Source: Gracilaria vermiculophylla
Taxonomy: Eukaryota > Rhodophyta > Florideophyceae > Gracilariales > Gracilariaceae
Direction of reading: 5' to 3'
NCBI GenBank assembly: GCA_019155205.2
Contig: JAHNZQ020003148.1
Coordinates: 1,009,459 to 1,073,458, forward strand
DNA: 64,000 nt
Within the stretch, counting starts at the first letter, position 1; every line of letters begins with the position of its first letter. Of this stretch, positions 34,932 through 46,129 are shown piece by piece. The notes beneath the pieces were generated by a model that was given only the letters and a program-made list of their open reading frames with translations, searched no databases and was not told the DNA's origin. Position numbers and translations under genes: made by a program.

Positions 34932-37421
34932 TCAGCCGGTGAGCATGTTTGGAAGAGCGGGCGAAGCTTTGCCCTTAATCAGCGCGGTGGGGAAGTCGGG
35001 GAACGTGTCATTGCCAGCAATAACTTCACCGGTGTCATCATCATACTTGTACGGATACAGAGCCAAGTGACCGTATGGCATGTCGCACACAGACTCCGGA
35101 TCGTCGGAAGCAAAATGTTCCCAGTTTGTACCAGCCTTCTCGCGAACGTATTGAACACATTCTAGAGAAGAAGGGTCGTCTAGCACATCCTGATAATCTC
35201 CAAGATGTTCAGCCCATACACTGGCGCGGAATGCTGCCACATCACCCTTTGGAAGTGACCCCTCATCATCCTTTGGCATATATCCATTGCTCCCAGTGGC
35301 AAGATATTCAGGCTGCCAAGCTGCAATTGCAATTTCAGTATCCCGTGAGCCATCCAACGATCGGCCGTTAATGTTGGCAGAGCCGATAATAGCCGTAGTA
35401 TCGTCAAAGATGGCAAATTTGCTGTGAATGTAAATCATGAACCTTCGACTACTCGAAAGCTTCACTTCAAGTTCGCTAGTTCCGCCATTGCCTTTTCCAG
35501 CCTCAGTGGATTCACGATTCACAAGACAAAACACGTTGAACCAATCTTCAACAACAGTATCGCTACCGACTTCGTCAATAGTCTTCTTGATTCTCGATCT
35601 AATGAGATTTATGGTTTTGCGTTGATGAGAAAGAATTTCTTGCACAGCCCCAGAATCTGGAGGGCCTTCAGGGTAGAGCGGGATGTTCACGTACACTGCA
35701 AATCGCTGACCGCTTCGAATTTTGGCACAAATCTTCTCAGCTACTTCAATGGGAACTAGATGCGCAGCAAACCCGCCTCTTTGGTTTGAATTCCATAAAT
35801 GGCTCGAACCGAGAAAGTACTGATTTTCGATGTAAATGAAATGCTTTGCGGAGCGAATTTGGTGAATGTATGCGCGATGGATGCTGTGATCCGATAAGGC
35901 ATTTCTTCGAGACATTAATCCTGGTCGATCCCTACTAAGTTGCGTGGATGCCTCATTGATACTGCGCAAAACTTGAACACTGAAACTTCCATCCTGAATC
36001 TGAACTTCTTCCCAGGCCAACACAAAAGTGTCTTCTGATCGTTGATGGAGTGAATTCTTCATGTGATCCGGTGCCTGACGCGCCCATCGACCTTCAAAGT
36101 TTGTCAATACATCCCATGCTGCCGTTCCGGTTACATGGGAATGTATGTCGTGCCATGGTTCTCTCGGACCTGATACCGCCGTGACGCCTAGAGCACAAGC
36201 CTGCCAGAAGTCTGGCGGTTTATGAAGAGAATCAAGTGTCCGAAATAGGCTGTGGTTTTGATTGTCATAGCGACCGTCGGTGAGGTCAAGTCCGCCAACC
36301 CAAGCCTCCAATCGATTCTTACCAATGTTGGAATCCATGCGGGAAATAATGACGGTCTTCTGATGGTGCGTGAACATGATGGCATCATTCATATCGGCAA
36401 GAGGACCATCCTTTGGATTTTGTCGGCCTACTTTGATGCAATTGACTCTTGTGTTGGCAAAATACGGCACAATCTCCTCGTCGTGTGTGCCCATGATCCC
36501 CTGATAAAGCTGATTGCTGGCGTATTCGTCCCAAACCATGACACAAACCGTAACGCCTTCATTGGCTTTTTGTTTGAGCATTTCTCCGAGGGTTAGTCCA
36601 TTCCATTCGTCTTCATCGTAATTCGTACGCACCATTACAAGATCTTGCCAAACGGCCCAGCCGGTGATGTAGATGAGTTCTGTAGCAGACATGATGGCGC
36701 GTGCCATCTCTGACCAGCATCGGGCATGTCTGTACTCTGGGCGGAACGGAATAACTGGAAGAAAACCAGGAATACTGTCGGCGTCCTGATAAAATGTTAC
36801 ATTTATGCCGTCACGTTTGGGAAAGTACATGTTTGGCATTGCAACAGATTCATAGTCGTCCAGGTCTGTGATCGGAGTGTAAGTGACTGATATTCTAATC
36901 TCTCCAAAGTAAGAATTGGACGATTGCTTTGGCTCCTCTGGGGCATCTTTCTCGTCGTTGTTCGAAAACTCTGAGTCTTCCGTGATTTCTCTGACATAAG
37001 GCCCTAGCGGAATCCAATCGGAAACAGATCTTTCATACTGGATTTGAGCAGCCGGTATGGAGGCCATACTGAGATGTTTCACTTTAGACAGAATGGCAAA
37101 CGCCCCGGTTCGTTTTGCCGCCTTGACGCGGAATTCCAGAGTGGTTAAGTCATGGCAAACATCCAGATCAATAGTGGAGTTCCAGACAGGAGATGAGGTA
37201 TTGTGAATAACAGGAGTCTGCATGATCTTATTGTATCCCATCTTTACAGATACATACGGATCGACGCCATCGATGGAGGAAGTGACGGCTCGCTCAAGCT
37301 TTTCGAAGAATCGCGAAGCGCCTTTGCCTTCAATGTTGCGGGCCTCATGGACAGAAATTGAAAGCCTCCCATGAAGAAAGGCGCCGATGCCGGGCTGTGA
37401 TTCAGAGGGGTTCTGCGACAT
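34932..37421 (-). CDS. C2-domain phospholipase D with a variant first HKD motif
   Basis: 829 residues. The start is the ATG at 37421 (MSQNPSES); the open frame upstream to 37595 has no ATG. An N-terminal C2 domain (about residues 13-150; LHGRLSISVHEARNIEG, DPYVSVKM, SPVWNSTIDL) would give Ca2+-dependent membrane binding, as in plant PLD-alpha/beta types. Two catalytic halves follow. The second HKD motif is canonical (H666, K668, D673, then GSANINGRS). In the first (H353, Q354, K355) the expected Asp at position 360 is Ser (HHQKTVIIS). The plant-PLD block IYIENQYFLGSSHLW is present. The family hydrolyses phosphatidylcholine to phosphatidic acid and choline. The altered residue is in a motif normally required for activity, so catalysis may be changed. 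The gene is divergent from XPD. Confidence 0.92.
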   Translation of the reverse strand: MSQNPSESQPGIGAFLHGRLSISVHEARNIEGKGASRFFEKLERAVTSSIDGVDPYVSVKMGYNKIMQTPVIHNTSSPVWNSTIDLDVCHDLTTLEFRVKAAKRTGAFAILSKVKHLSMASIPAAQIQYERSVSDWIPLGPYVREITEDSEFSNNDEKDAPEEPKQSSNSYFGEIRISVTYTPITDLDDYESVAMPNMYFPKRDGINVTFYQDADSIPGFLPVIPFRPEYRHARCWSEMARAIMSATELIYITGWAVWQDLVMVRTNYDEDEWNGLTLGEMLKQKANEGVTVCVMVWDEYASNQLYQGIMGTHDEEIVPYFANTRVNCIKVGRQNPKDGPLADMNDAIMFTHHQKTVIISRMDSNIGKNRLEAWVGGLDLTDGRYDNQNHSLFRTLDSLHKPPDFWQACALGVTAVSGPREPWHDIHSHVTGTAAWDVLTNFEGRWARQAPDHMKNSLHQRSEDTFVLAWEEVQIQDGSFSVQVLRSINEASTQLSRDRPGLMSRRNALSDHSIHRAYIHQIRSAKHFIYIENQYFLGSSHLWNSNQRGGFAAHLVPIEVAEKICAKIRSGQRFAVYVNIPLYPEGPPDSGAVQEILSHQRKTINLIRSRIKKTIDEVGSDTVVEDWFNVFCLVNRESTEAGKGNGGTSELEVKLSSSRRFMIYIHSKFAIFDDTTAIIGSANINGRSLDGSRDTEIAIAAWQPEYLATGSNGYMPKDDEGSLPKGDVAAFRASVWAEHLGDYQDVLDDPSSLECVQYVREKAGTNWEHFASDDPESVCDMPYGHLALYPYKYDDDTGEVIAGNDTFPDFPTALIKGKASPALPNMLTG

Positions 37422-37925
37422 TGTGAGATCGATGAAGAAGACTACGGAGACGGAAGCTCGGGGGCGCCTGGTAATGGGACATAGAATATCCCAACGACAC
37501 TTATTGTTATCGGGAACCAAGTAGACGGTGCCGAAACTGCGGCTGACAATGACAGCTTTGCTTGAGAGCCAATCAGCCGCGGATGCACAGCACACGAAGA
37601 AATACGGCCCATTTCGCTAACAAACATGCGAATATTTTAGGATTCGCCAACCACAACAGATATGCTGTCTGGCTTTGGACAGCTTGTCAGCTCGGCGCCG
37701 GTGAAGACGTCATAATGACTGAGTTATGCAAGTTGAGATGTCAAGAGATCAAGAAAGCCTACAAAGTGCGTGCGCCCTCTCTAAGATGCCCACCGAGGGC
37801 TTCCGGTCGTGGTTCATAGCGCCCCCGCCACCTCATTTCAACACACTTTGGTCTTCTCCTGCCTTTTGTAGCGCGTGCGAGAGCAATTTTTTTCAAAAGC
37901 ATCACGATCCAAATGTGCGCAAGCC
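37422..37925. promoter_or_regulatory. bidirectional promoter region, phospholipase D / XPD
   Basis: 504 bp between divergent start codons must hold both promoters. No core element was assigned. Short overlapping ORFs here are not supported. Confidence 0.4.
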
Positions 37926-40331
37926 ATGCGCATCAATATCGATGGTCTCTGTGTTTACTTTCCATACCCCCGCATATATCCGGAACAGTATGAGTACATG
38001 TGTGAACTCAAAAAAGCCATAGATGCTCGCGGCCATTGTATCATCGAGATGCCCACGGGCACCGGTAAAACCGTCACATTACTTTCCTTTATAACCTCAT
38101 ATCATCTCCAGCGTCCGGAAATGGCAAAGCTCATATACTGTACTCGCACAGTCGGCGAAATGGAAAAGGTATTGCAGGAACTCAAAGTCGTCATCAAGCA
38201 CAGAGACGAGTGCTTTATGAGCGATAATGCAGACGCTGCAAAATCAATGCCTAGAGTCCTGGGGCTCGGCTTGACCACGAGGCGTAATCTGTGTCTGCAT
38301 CCAGAGGTATCCGCAAAAGAAACCCGTGAGGAGGCGGACGCCGCTTGTCGCGCACTCACCGCCTCCTGGGTGCGTTCATCAGCTATGGAAGTTGAACAGC
38401 CTGCGCAGCCAAACGGCCACTCTCAAAATCCTTCGTTGTGCGAATACTTTGAAGGACATGAAAAAGAGGGTGTCAATTCAATTATGCCCTCCGGAATTTA
38501 TACCCTTGAAGATCTAATGGAATTTGGTAGACAGCGAAAGTGGTGTCCGTACTACACGGCAAGGCATTGTCTCAGTTTTGCCAATGTCATTGTGTATAAT
38601 TACCAATACCTGTTGGACCCCAAGATTGCAGGACTCATATCAAGCAGCTTGTCGAAGGAAAGTATTGTGGTGTTTGACGAGGCTCACAACATCGATACCA
38701 TTTGTATTGATGCTTTGAGTGTGAATATACGAGAAGTAACGTTGCGTCGGAGTTTGAGCAACATTGCCAAACTTCGAGATCGAGTTGAGGTCCTTCGACA
38801 AAGCGGCGAACAGCGACTTCGTAAGGAGTATCAAAGGCTGGTGAAGGGCTTGTCGACCTCAGGAATTTTGCCTCAGTTTCAAGCGTCGGACATGCTTTTA
38901 GCGAGCCCGCGCATATCCCAAGACATTGTCGAGGAAACTGTGCCCGGGAATATTCGTAAAGCAGAACATTTCATTCAGTTTATGCGCCGTCTTGTGCAAT
39001 ACATCCGTGACAAGAAGATGGGCGGGAGAGAATCAAAACAGGAACAACCCGCACGATTCCTTCACGAAATGCGAAACGATTTGCAAGAGGATATCCGACC
39101 GCTTCGGTTTTGCAGCGATCGATTGAAATCACTGATGCAAACGTTGGAAATCGCGGAGGTTTCGGAGTTCACTCCACTGCAACTTGTTGCGGACTTTGCC
39201 ACATTGATCGGTACATATGGGCACACGCGGAGTTTTGGGGTTGTGTTTGAGCCATTTGATGAACGCCTTCCCAATATTCCAGACCCGGTATTGCAATTGG
39301 CTTGTTTGGATGCGTCTTTAGCGATGCGTCCTGTTTTTCGAAGGTTCCAAAGCGTGATCTTGACATCCGGCACGATTTCACCGCTACCGTTGTACGCAAA
39401 GATTTTGGGCTTTGAGCCGACCATCATGCGGTCACTATCAATGTCAATGCAGAGGCAGGCCATGTGTCCGCTTATCGTCTCAAGAGGACCGGACCAGGTG
39501 GCGATAAGTTCCAAGTATGACTGTCGTGCGGATGTCTCGGTGGTACGGAACTACGGAAACCTCACGGTAGAGCTGTCCAGCGTGATTCCGGACGGTGTGG
39601 TGGCTTTTTTCACGTCATATGTGTACATGGAGCAGATGATATCGATGTGGCATGAAATGGGCATCATCAATCGTCTATTCGAAAAGAAGCTGGTGTTTAT
39701 TGAGACACCGGACGCTATTGAGTCGGCTCTAGCTCTCGATCGTTACCGGCGGGCATGTGACACGGGCAGGGGTGCCATATTTCTATGCGTGGCGAGAGGA
39801 AAGGTGGCAGAAGGTATCGACTTTGACAAGCATTACGGGCGTGCGGTGCTCGTTTTGGGTGTTCCATTTCAGTACACGGAGAGCCGTGTGCTCCGAGCGA
39901 GGCTGGAGTACATGCGTTCAATGCTGAACATCCGAGAAGGGGATTATTTGTCGTTCGACGCCATGCGTCAGACGGCGCAGTGCGCGGGGCGTGTCATTCG
40001 CAACAAAAATGACTACGGTGTGGTCATCTTCGCTGACAAGAGATACGTGCGAGCAGACAAGAAGAACAAACTCCCTCAGTGGATACTGGAACTCATGCCG
40101 GACTCGCAGGTGGACTTGGACACGCAGGCCGCCCTCAGCGTGAGTCGAATGTACGTGCGGGAAATGGCTCAGCCACCCGCTGAGGGAGAAATCGAAAGCG
40201 CGCTTTTGACAGAGAAACAAGTAGCCGAGTTGAGCAAAACGCGTTTCTCGACAGGCGTGACGGAGTCACGCAAGGCCGATGAGCGAAGGCGCCGTGTGCA
40301 GCTGGCCAGAAGTGATCCGATGGTACAGTAA
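37926..40331 (+). CDS. ERCC2: XPD/ERCC2 (RAD3) helicase subunit of TFIIH
   Basis: 801 residues from the ATG at 37926 (MRINIDGLCVYFPYPRIYPE), intronless. The upstream open frame from 37875 lacks an ATG. Superfamily 2 DNA helicase of the iron-sulfur type: motif I MPTGTGKT (42-49), Ia TRTVGEMEK (73-81), four Fe-S cysteines (C123, C141, C172, C207), motif II DEAH (251-254), SGTISPL, and motif VI QCAGRVIRNKNDYG. XPD unwinds DNA 5' to 3' as part of TFIIH in nucleotide-excision repair and links the kinase module during transcription. The protein is about 40 residues longer than human XPD. Extra residues lie in the Fe-S/Arch part (Ala/Gln-rich, about 150-170) and in a basic C-terminal tail (RKADERRRRVQL). 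Confidence 0.95.
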   Translation: MRINIDGLCVYFPYPRIYPEQYEYMCELKKAIDARGHCIIEMPTGTGKTVTLLSFITSYHLQRPEMAKLIYCTRTVGEMEKVLQELKVVIKHRDECFMSDNADAAKSMPRVLGLGLTTRRNLCLHPEVSAKETREEADAACRALTASWVRSSAMEVEQPAQPNGHSQNPSLCEYFEGHEKEGVNSIMPSGIYTLEDLMEFGRQRKWCPYYTARHCLSFANVIVYNYQYLLDPKIAGLISSSLSKESIVVFDEAHNIDTICIDALSVNIREVTLRRSLSNIAKLRDRVEVLRQSGEQRLRKEYQRLVKGLSTSGILPQFQASDMLLASPRISQDIVEETVPGNIRKAEHFIQFMRRLVQYIRDKKMGGRESKQEQPARFLHEMRNDLQEDIRPLRFCSDRLKSLMQTLEIAEVSEFTPLQLVADFATLIGTYGHTRSFGVVFEPFDERLPNIPDPVLQLACLDASLAMRPVFRRFQSVILTSGTISPLPLYAKILGFEPTIMRSLSMSMQRQAMCPLIVSRGPDQVAISSKYDCRADVSVVRNYGNLTVELSSVIPDGVVAFFTSYVYMEQMISMWHEMGIINRLFEKKLVFIETPDAIESALALDRYRRACDTGRGAIFLCVARGKVAEGIDFDKHYGRAVLVLGVPFQYTESRVLRARLEYMRSMLNIREGDYLSFDAMRQTAQCAGRVIRNKNDYGVVIFADKRYVRADKKNKLPQWILELMPDSQVDLDTQAALSVSRMYVREMAQPPAEGEIESALLTEKQVAELSKTRFSTGVTESRKADERRRRVQLARSDPMVQ

Positions 40332-42947
40332 CTTGGAGCGCGAGCGCAACCCTCCTACCTCATCCGCGATGATCCGCGATGAGATGTTTGCCGTCGTGTC
40401 CTGCAGTCATCCCGCACCAGAAATACACCCGAAACTTAACTCGCGATTGTGGACGGCGAAACACCAAGAACGGGTATAAGTTAAAAAGGGCGGGGCAGTC
40501 TCTAGATACGACCGTTCCACTCACATAACGTAAACATCATAACTTCTTCAATCTTGCTTCCTCTTGTGATCTGCACCCCTTTCTTAGCGCAATCGGCCAT
40601 GGAAGCTTTTAAAGACTGCACAGATGGTTTTGTCACCGATAGCCACCATTGGTACTCCTCATCTCATTCCTTGCGCGTTCGTGCTTACATGAAAACCCGA
40701 TTAACAATCGAGCAAAAAAGTAAGAACAGAACGAATCTGACCCTCATATTATAGAACACGTACAGGATTGGGCAGACTCTGAAGTCATTCAAAACCTTTA
40801 GTGACGATGGGTTCCAATGACAAGAAAGAAAGGAAAAAATTAAAAGAAAGCAACTGAACTAGCTAAAGTTGATGGCTACAGAAGACAAACACAACAGCAA
40901 AACAGACTAGAAGACAAGACGAAGTGCACTAAGAAATAGATTAATCACAGAGATTCTGTACAGGATATGATCCAGTAGTAGATTTCAAAGTGCTGGGCCA
41001 AAAATATAAAACCACCCTCAACAGACCACTTCTTGTTATCTTGATTCGCATCCTTTCCGAAAGAAAAACACAAAACAGTTCTAAATGAAAACAAAACACA
41101 TTAAAGTAGTACTCATTGCATTGTCAGAAGAAAGTGCATGCGTAAAATTCCAATTTATAGCTGTTTATAAACATAGGTCTAATTGAGAAAAATGTTCAAT
41201 GATTTATTACAAATGGCTAACTGCTTTTCAAAAACTAAATGATCTACAAAGTAGGTTCACAAATAGTAGTGTACCTTTTTCAAAGTAAGCACTCGCAGAT
41301 CAAAAAAGAAATACACAGCTTTTTGAAGAAGAAAACAGAAAACATGTAGTCCTATTTCTCGTCGATGGTAGCTCTTGCGATGATTTTAAATCAGTGGAAA
41401 GGTCCAAAACAGTTGTTCTAATTATTTGAAAGGCAAAAACAATTACCAAAAGTTCAAAAGTTCTGGAGTACCAAAACACATGACTGCTTTAATTGTTGGA
41501 TGAGATGAGCAACAAGCAGAGATGATTTTAAAAACTTCCATTACTATTCGTCAGCCCCTAGAATTACCCGCTACCTCATCTATTATAGGCCGAACGTTAA
41601 ATAAGTAAATATCAAAATTTTGAAATATGAAAAAGAACTTCATTTCGGACTAGAATCCATAAAACAAGACAGAGTAAAATGTTCTCGCAAATGTTTTACA
41701 TAAACAAACTCTGAATGGTCTCATAATTTTGCTGATTGATAATGAAAAATCATTATCTTGAATAGTCGAGATTGTTCTCAGTTTTAAAAGAATGATATCA
41801 TTGACAAAGAAAATGTATTCTACACTTCAAACTGAAGGTGTATTTTTAGCGCTTTGATCAGAACTTTTCAGTCTTAAAGTAACAAACCTAAATCTTTTGA
41901 TCTGCTCATAGAACGCACAAGACAACACTAACGTATTGGAATTTTTTTTGTTATCGTTTGCTAATGAAGAATTATATTTTAATTAAAGGTTTTCGGACGA
42001 CAAAAAATCTATGCAGACCAAGAAACGCACAAAAAGATGATTTCAAACCAATACTCTGCCTAAAAGAAAACGGCAAGTGCGTTTTCTAAACATTGAATTG
42101 ATTTAAAATGTGTTCAATTAGTTAAAGTATTCTGTGACGTGTATGACACTGTATGTCAACATACTTCTTTAAACGTTCTGCTTGCTGTTTTGAGTGAGGA
42201 ATGGAATTATATTCCAGGAAAACGCTATAAAAACTTTTGAAACCTGTTGCGTAAATTTTCGATATAGCGAGTGCCGTGAAAGTGTCCGTAACGTTCTCCC
42301 TGAGTACTGCAGCTATGTTAGAGGGTCCTGCCTATGACACGAAGCCTTTTAGACGTAGAGCAGCAAAATGCGCGACGCTTTGACGACCAGTCGGTAGGCT
42401 TCAAAGGGGGCATGCTAGTCCATGGAGCACAAATGTGGCTCGAACTAGATGAAGAATCCAGTCGATACCGAAGCATGGAAAGTTCAGAACCAGAACGGCT
42501 GTAGATAAATAATGACTAGAAGACTGACAGTAATCGATTAGTGATACAAATATGACACCTGAACGCCAGAGAGACCTATTAGAGACCTGGCTAACTAATC
42601 GATTGAAGGCCAAAACTGCAGGTGTCAATAGATTAAGTACAATGTGCATAGCTTTACTCAGTAAGGAGAAAAAAGCTCATGCACTTTCGTAAGTATGACA
42701 GAGCTCTGGGCTCTTTACAGTGCGACTACATGGTTACAGTTCCGCCTTGAGAGAACCTGGTGCGCTGCTTGCTGTAGCTTGCTGTCATTAATACAAGTCT
42801 ATCCTTGATACGTATACTACCGCTGCTAAGTAGAAGTGGCTCAATAATAGTCATGGTACATGGCAAACCAGAAGAAACGTCGCTCACCGTATTTCATGCA
42901 GCTTTGACGCACGCCTCTGCACGATCGCAGAATGGGTGAACAAGAAG
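40332..42947. other. AT-rich intergenic DNA
   Basis: From about 40.7 to 42.3 kb it is strongly AT-rich, with no ORF above about 80 codons. No repeat family or RNA gene recognised. It ends the host gene island and leads into the gypsy element. Confidence 0.5.
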
Positions 42948-43500
42948 TGTGTTTCCGTCAGTTCTCCTTTCAAGATGGTAGCGCACGACGTCCGTAAGTA
43001 GTTTTTGTTGACTCCGAAGATGCGAGTTCCTAAAGGTGATCTCCGGTAATCGCTGTCACGAGCCGAAGGTGTCCTCAAAGGGGATCTGCAAACACCAAGC
43101 GGAGAAGGAGGTTCACTGGGCGGACAATGCTTCTACTGGCGCTGCTACGAGGCGACATGGAGATCTCCGGCTTAGAAACCTAAGGATGTTCGACGAGAGT
43201 TTCCAACCGGAAAAATAGACGCAGACTCAAGTGTGCTTGATTAACGTCCCCAGAGGTGGAGCTCGACCGGCAGATTAAGTACCACGCTGGACGCCAGCCT
43301 CAGCAGGTCTCACAACTGTAGTAATTACCTGCACCAATTAAGTAAAATAAATCTAAATTCTACCGTTCCGAAAGGGTACTGTAGCGCATGTGGGCCGAGT
43401 AATGCACTACGCGGCTCAATTAATAAAATACAAACCCTTTTTAGGAATGTCCCGTCATAAAGCCCCATGACAATATCACCTTAGGATCCACTGTACTGCA
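42948..43500 (-). repeat. gypsy-family LTR L3 (3' LTR of the element at 42.9-53.4 kb)
   Basis: 553 bp. On the plus strand it starts TGTGTTTCCGTCAG and ends CACTGTACTGCA, so in gag/pol orientation it begins TGCAGTACAGTGG. Same orientation as the LTR at 52882-53435. Visible divergence between the two LTRs means the insertion is old, or that the two are not an original pair. No 5-bp target duplication could be matched. Confidence 0.75.
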
Positions 43501-44249
43501 TACCCCCTTTCCTGAATTGCACCACGTTCTGGAGGTGCATCTTCTCACATATCAATTCTGAGGTTGCTCCTGATGGCGTGGATGCCATATCGGTCTCTTC
43601 TCTGTACGACCCACCCCGCTTTCCAGGGAATGTTCTTGAACTCTTCAACTTCTGCACAGCGGACCGACTGCGGGTTTGCGTATCTCGCTCGAGGCATTTT
43701 CGGGTCCCCAACGGTCCTAGGCCCATCCTCACTTTCTCCTTCTCGGTGCCCCTCGCGCTGGTGCTACAGCTCCAGCTGATGGTTTTCTCTCCCACGCCCC
43801 CGTGTGTCATCCGTGCGGCATCGGCATTCTGTGTTCACGGGTGGAGCGTGGGCTGGTCCGGTCTGCTCGCCGGTCTCTCCCCGTAGTAGGGTCCGACGTT
43901 TCTTCACAGCGCCCGACGCTCCGATTCCCTCGAAAGCCCCCTTCGAGAAACGCCCAACCCTTCGCGCGGGCTCCTGCACCTCCCATGGGAGGCGCCTCGT
44001 TCATAATCTTCTCTTCCATGCTGCCGTTGGTTCCCGTTGGATATGAACTCGCTCCTTGCCATGGTGCTTCATACCTCCCCCACAGCTCCCTGTCCGTCCT
44101 CCCCGCGCATTGCACGATGTCATCTTGATGCGGCTCTCTCTTTTGTCGGGTATAAAACTGCGGGCCGCTCCTGCAATGGCGTCCCATCAATCTCCTCAGG
44201 TGCTACGACACATTCAGTCGCCATCCTGCCAACTACGTACACCTTTGGA
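43501..44249. other. spacer between 3' LTR and antisense ORF, copy 2
   Basis: 749 bp, collinear with the 721-bp spacer of copy 1 (3258-3978). Overlapping short ORFs on both strands are not conserved between the copies. It should hold the antisense promoter, if one exists. Confidence 0.4.
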
Positions 44250-46129
44250 ATGACTTCTGCAGCCTCGGCTCCTACTTCTCCGTCCGATCCTGAGGTGTAT
44301 CGGACCTCCATCGGTGCGCCGCTCCGCCCGGGGAAACATTTCGACCATCTTGCTTCGCGGGTCTTCATGCCCCTCCGTGACTGGCACGTCAGTCTCCCGT
44401 TCCCCGTGGAGGACTACATCCACCATTTCGGACCGTACCCCCAGGCGATGAGGCTCTGCGCCATACCAAAGGTCGCTTGGAACGACCAGAAGCGGAACCT
44501 GATGAACGCCTTTTGTGCTCACGGGCTCCACACTACGGTGCACATAGACAGCGCTACGCTCACGGTGGGGTACTGCGACACTCCCTACCTCAGGTGTGCC
44601 GAAGAGCGCGAGATACAGACTCGACTTCAACTACTCCTCCACAAAGAAAGCTCTCACCAGCGAGCGGGGTGGCCCGGAAGCATCGCCGATGGACGCTCTG
44701 CCTTTGCGGTGCTGCCCTTCGATCCACCTTACGATCGCCTCTATTGGCTCAATCGCAACCGATGGGGGACGCTCCTTGCGGATGAGACCCGAGAGTGCGG
44801 AACGCCTTCTGATACTTTCGTGGTTGGCCCAACACGGAGTTCCTTGATATGCCTTCCGGGCAACGTGCGATGTATTACCTCAAGCTCAACAACTCCTGGA
44901 GGGACCACTGGGTCTCTCCGCACTTCCGTGGGGCAACGCCCATCATGTTCGCATATCACACCTCGGAGATTTTGAATTCACATGACTCCTTGGGGCGGTT
45001 CGTCACGTTGATCGCCTCGACGTATTTCACGGTTGGCACCATAGCGGCTTATCTCCAGGCAGAGGACGAGGGCCTTACTTCCTTTACTCGGTGCCGCGAC
45101 GGTCGTCTATACCAGGATTCTTCGTATCAGCCAACCGCTGGACGTTTCCTCCCCTTGTTGGTGCCAATTATTCGGGCCCTTCGCTCTTTAGGAATTCGGA
45201 ACCTGTTCAAGGGCACCGCGGGGAGCGAATCCGAGGCAAAGACGCTGCTGGATTAAAACCTGCACGTGGCGTGGAACGACGCGCCCAACTTCCTTTGATA
45301 TGAGTATGTTGAAGACAAGTTCCACCTCATTGTGAGGAGCCCTAATAGATACGATGATGGGCGAGCCTACACTACTTTCCCCCCCCTTCCCGCTTCTCGG
45401 GTTCCTCAAGTGCCACGGCTCCCGGTCCCCGACTATGATCCCATGCTGAAGAATCTGGCGACCCACACCTCTCTTCCGATACCGGCTTAGCTACAGGACG
45501 TGGCTGCGCCTTCTGGGGTCGATACGCAGCATCCAGCCTCGATGCCGGATCCCACCGTAGTGGTTGGCGCCGTATCTTCTATGGAAGAGAACGAGATTAC
45601 TCTTGTCCCGACTGCTTCGGCCCCCGTGATTCAACCCCGACTGCTGAACGTCCCGGTGTCGGTTGTTCAGCCTCGCCGGAGGAGCGTCCCGATTACTGTA
45701 CTGCCGTCACCTCCGGTGTCGGGTGCTCCATTTTTGGCCCTGCCCACCTCAGCGGCATTGCCTGCAGAGTCCTCTTGGGAGGCCACTGTCTCTTCCGGTC
45801 TTTTGTATGCGACTCCCTCTGTGGCGGTTGTTGTTACGTCGACGGAGATTGCCGCTTCCGGCGTACGCTCGGGGCGGTTATCTTCTGCGGCTCTTGGTGC
45901 TGCCTTCCAGGATTTGGTGCAGGCTTGCCTGGTGACGGGCCGCCCTGCCCCGATCTCTCCTGTACAGGCTCTGCGCGAAGCTCTTAAGTGGGTCCTAGAG
46001 CTCCATGAGGCCTGGGCGGACCGAGCCTCCACGGCTGCCATCAAGGAGAGTCTGGCGGAGGTTTTCGAGAGCCAAGCCCTAACCACGAAAGGCTCGCCTC
46101 CAAGCAAAGAATGTGACGCGGTTTGGTGA
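44250..46129 (+). pseudogene. gypsy antisense ORF, copy 2 (unknown protein, about 620 codons, broken)
   Basis: The start is taken at the ATG at 44250 (MTSAASAPTSP), because homology with copy 1 begins there. Open to about 44840, where the frame shifts into the one that continues from 44849. In that frame TAA at 45254, TGA at 45296 and TAG at 45488 interrupt it before the last open part (45491-46129). Conserved blocks with copy 1: PVEDYI (near 44407), VAWND, FDPPYDR.YW.NRNRWGT, YYLKLNNSWRD, AYLQAEDE, DGRLY, then a Pro/Val/Ser-rich linker and a helical end. No known domain was recognised; it is neither gag, pol nor an obvious envelope protein. It converges with integrase, which ends at 46552 on the minus strand. 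Confidence 0.6.

Noticed and set aside
39062..39514. 150-codon minus-strand ORF inside XPD
   Set aside because: Shadow of a strongly conserved coding frame on the plus strand.
44250..46129. Envelope-like gene (retrovirus-type) for the ORF next to the 3' LTR
   Set aside because: It is on the strand opposite to gag/pol and shows no signal peptide, furin-like site or C-terminal membrane anchor.
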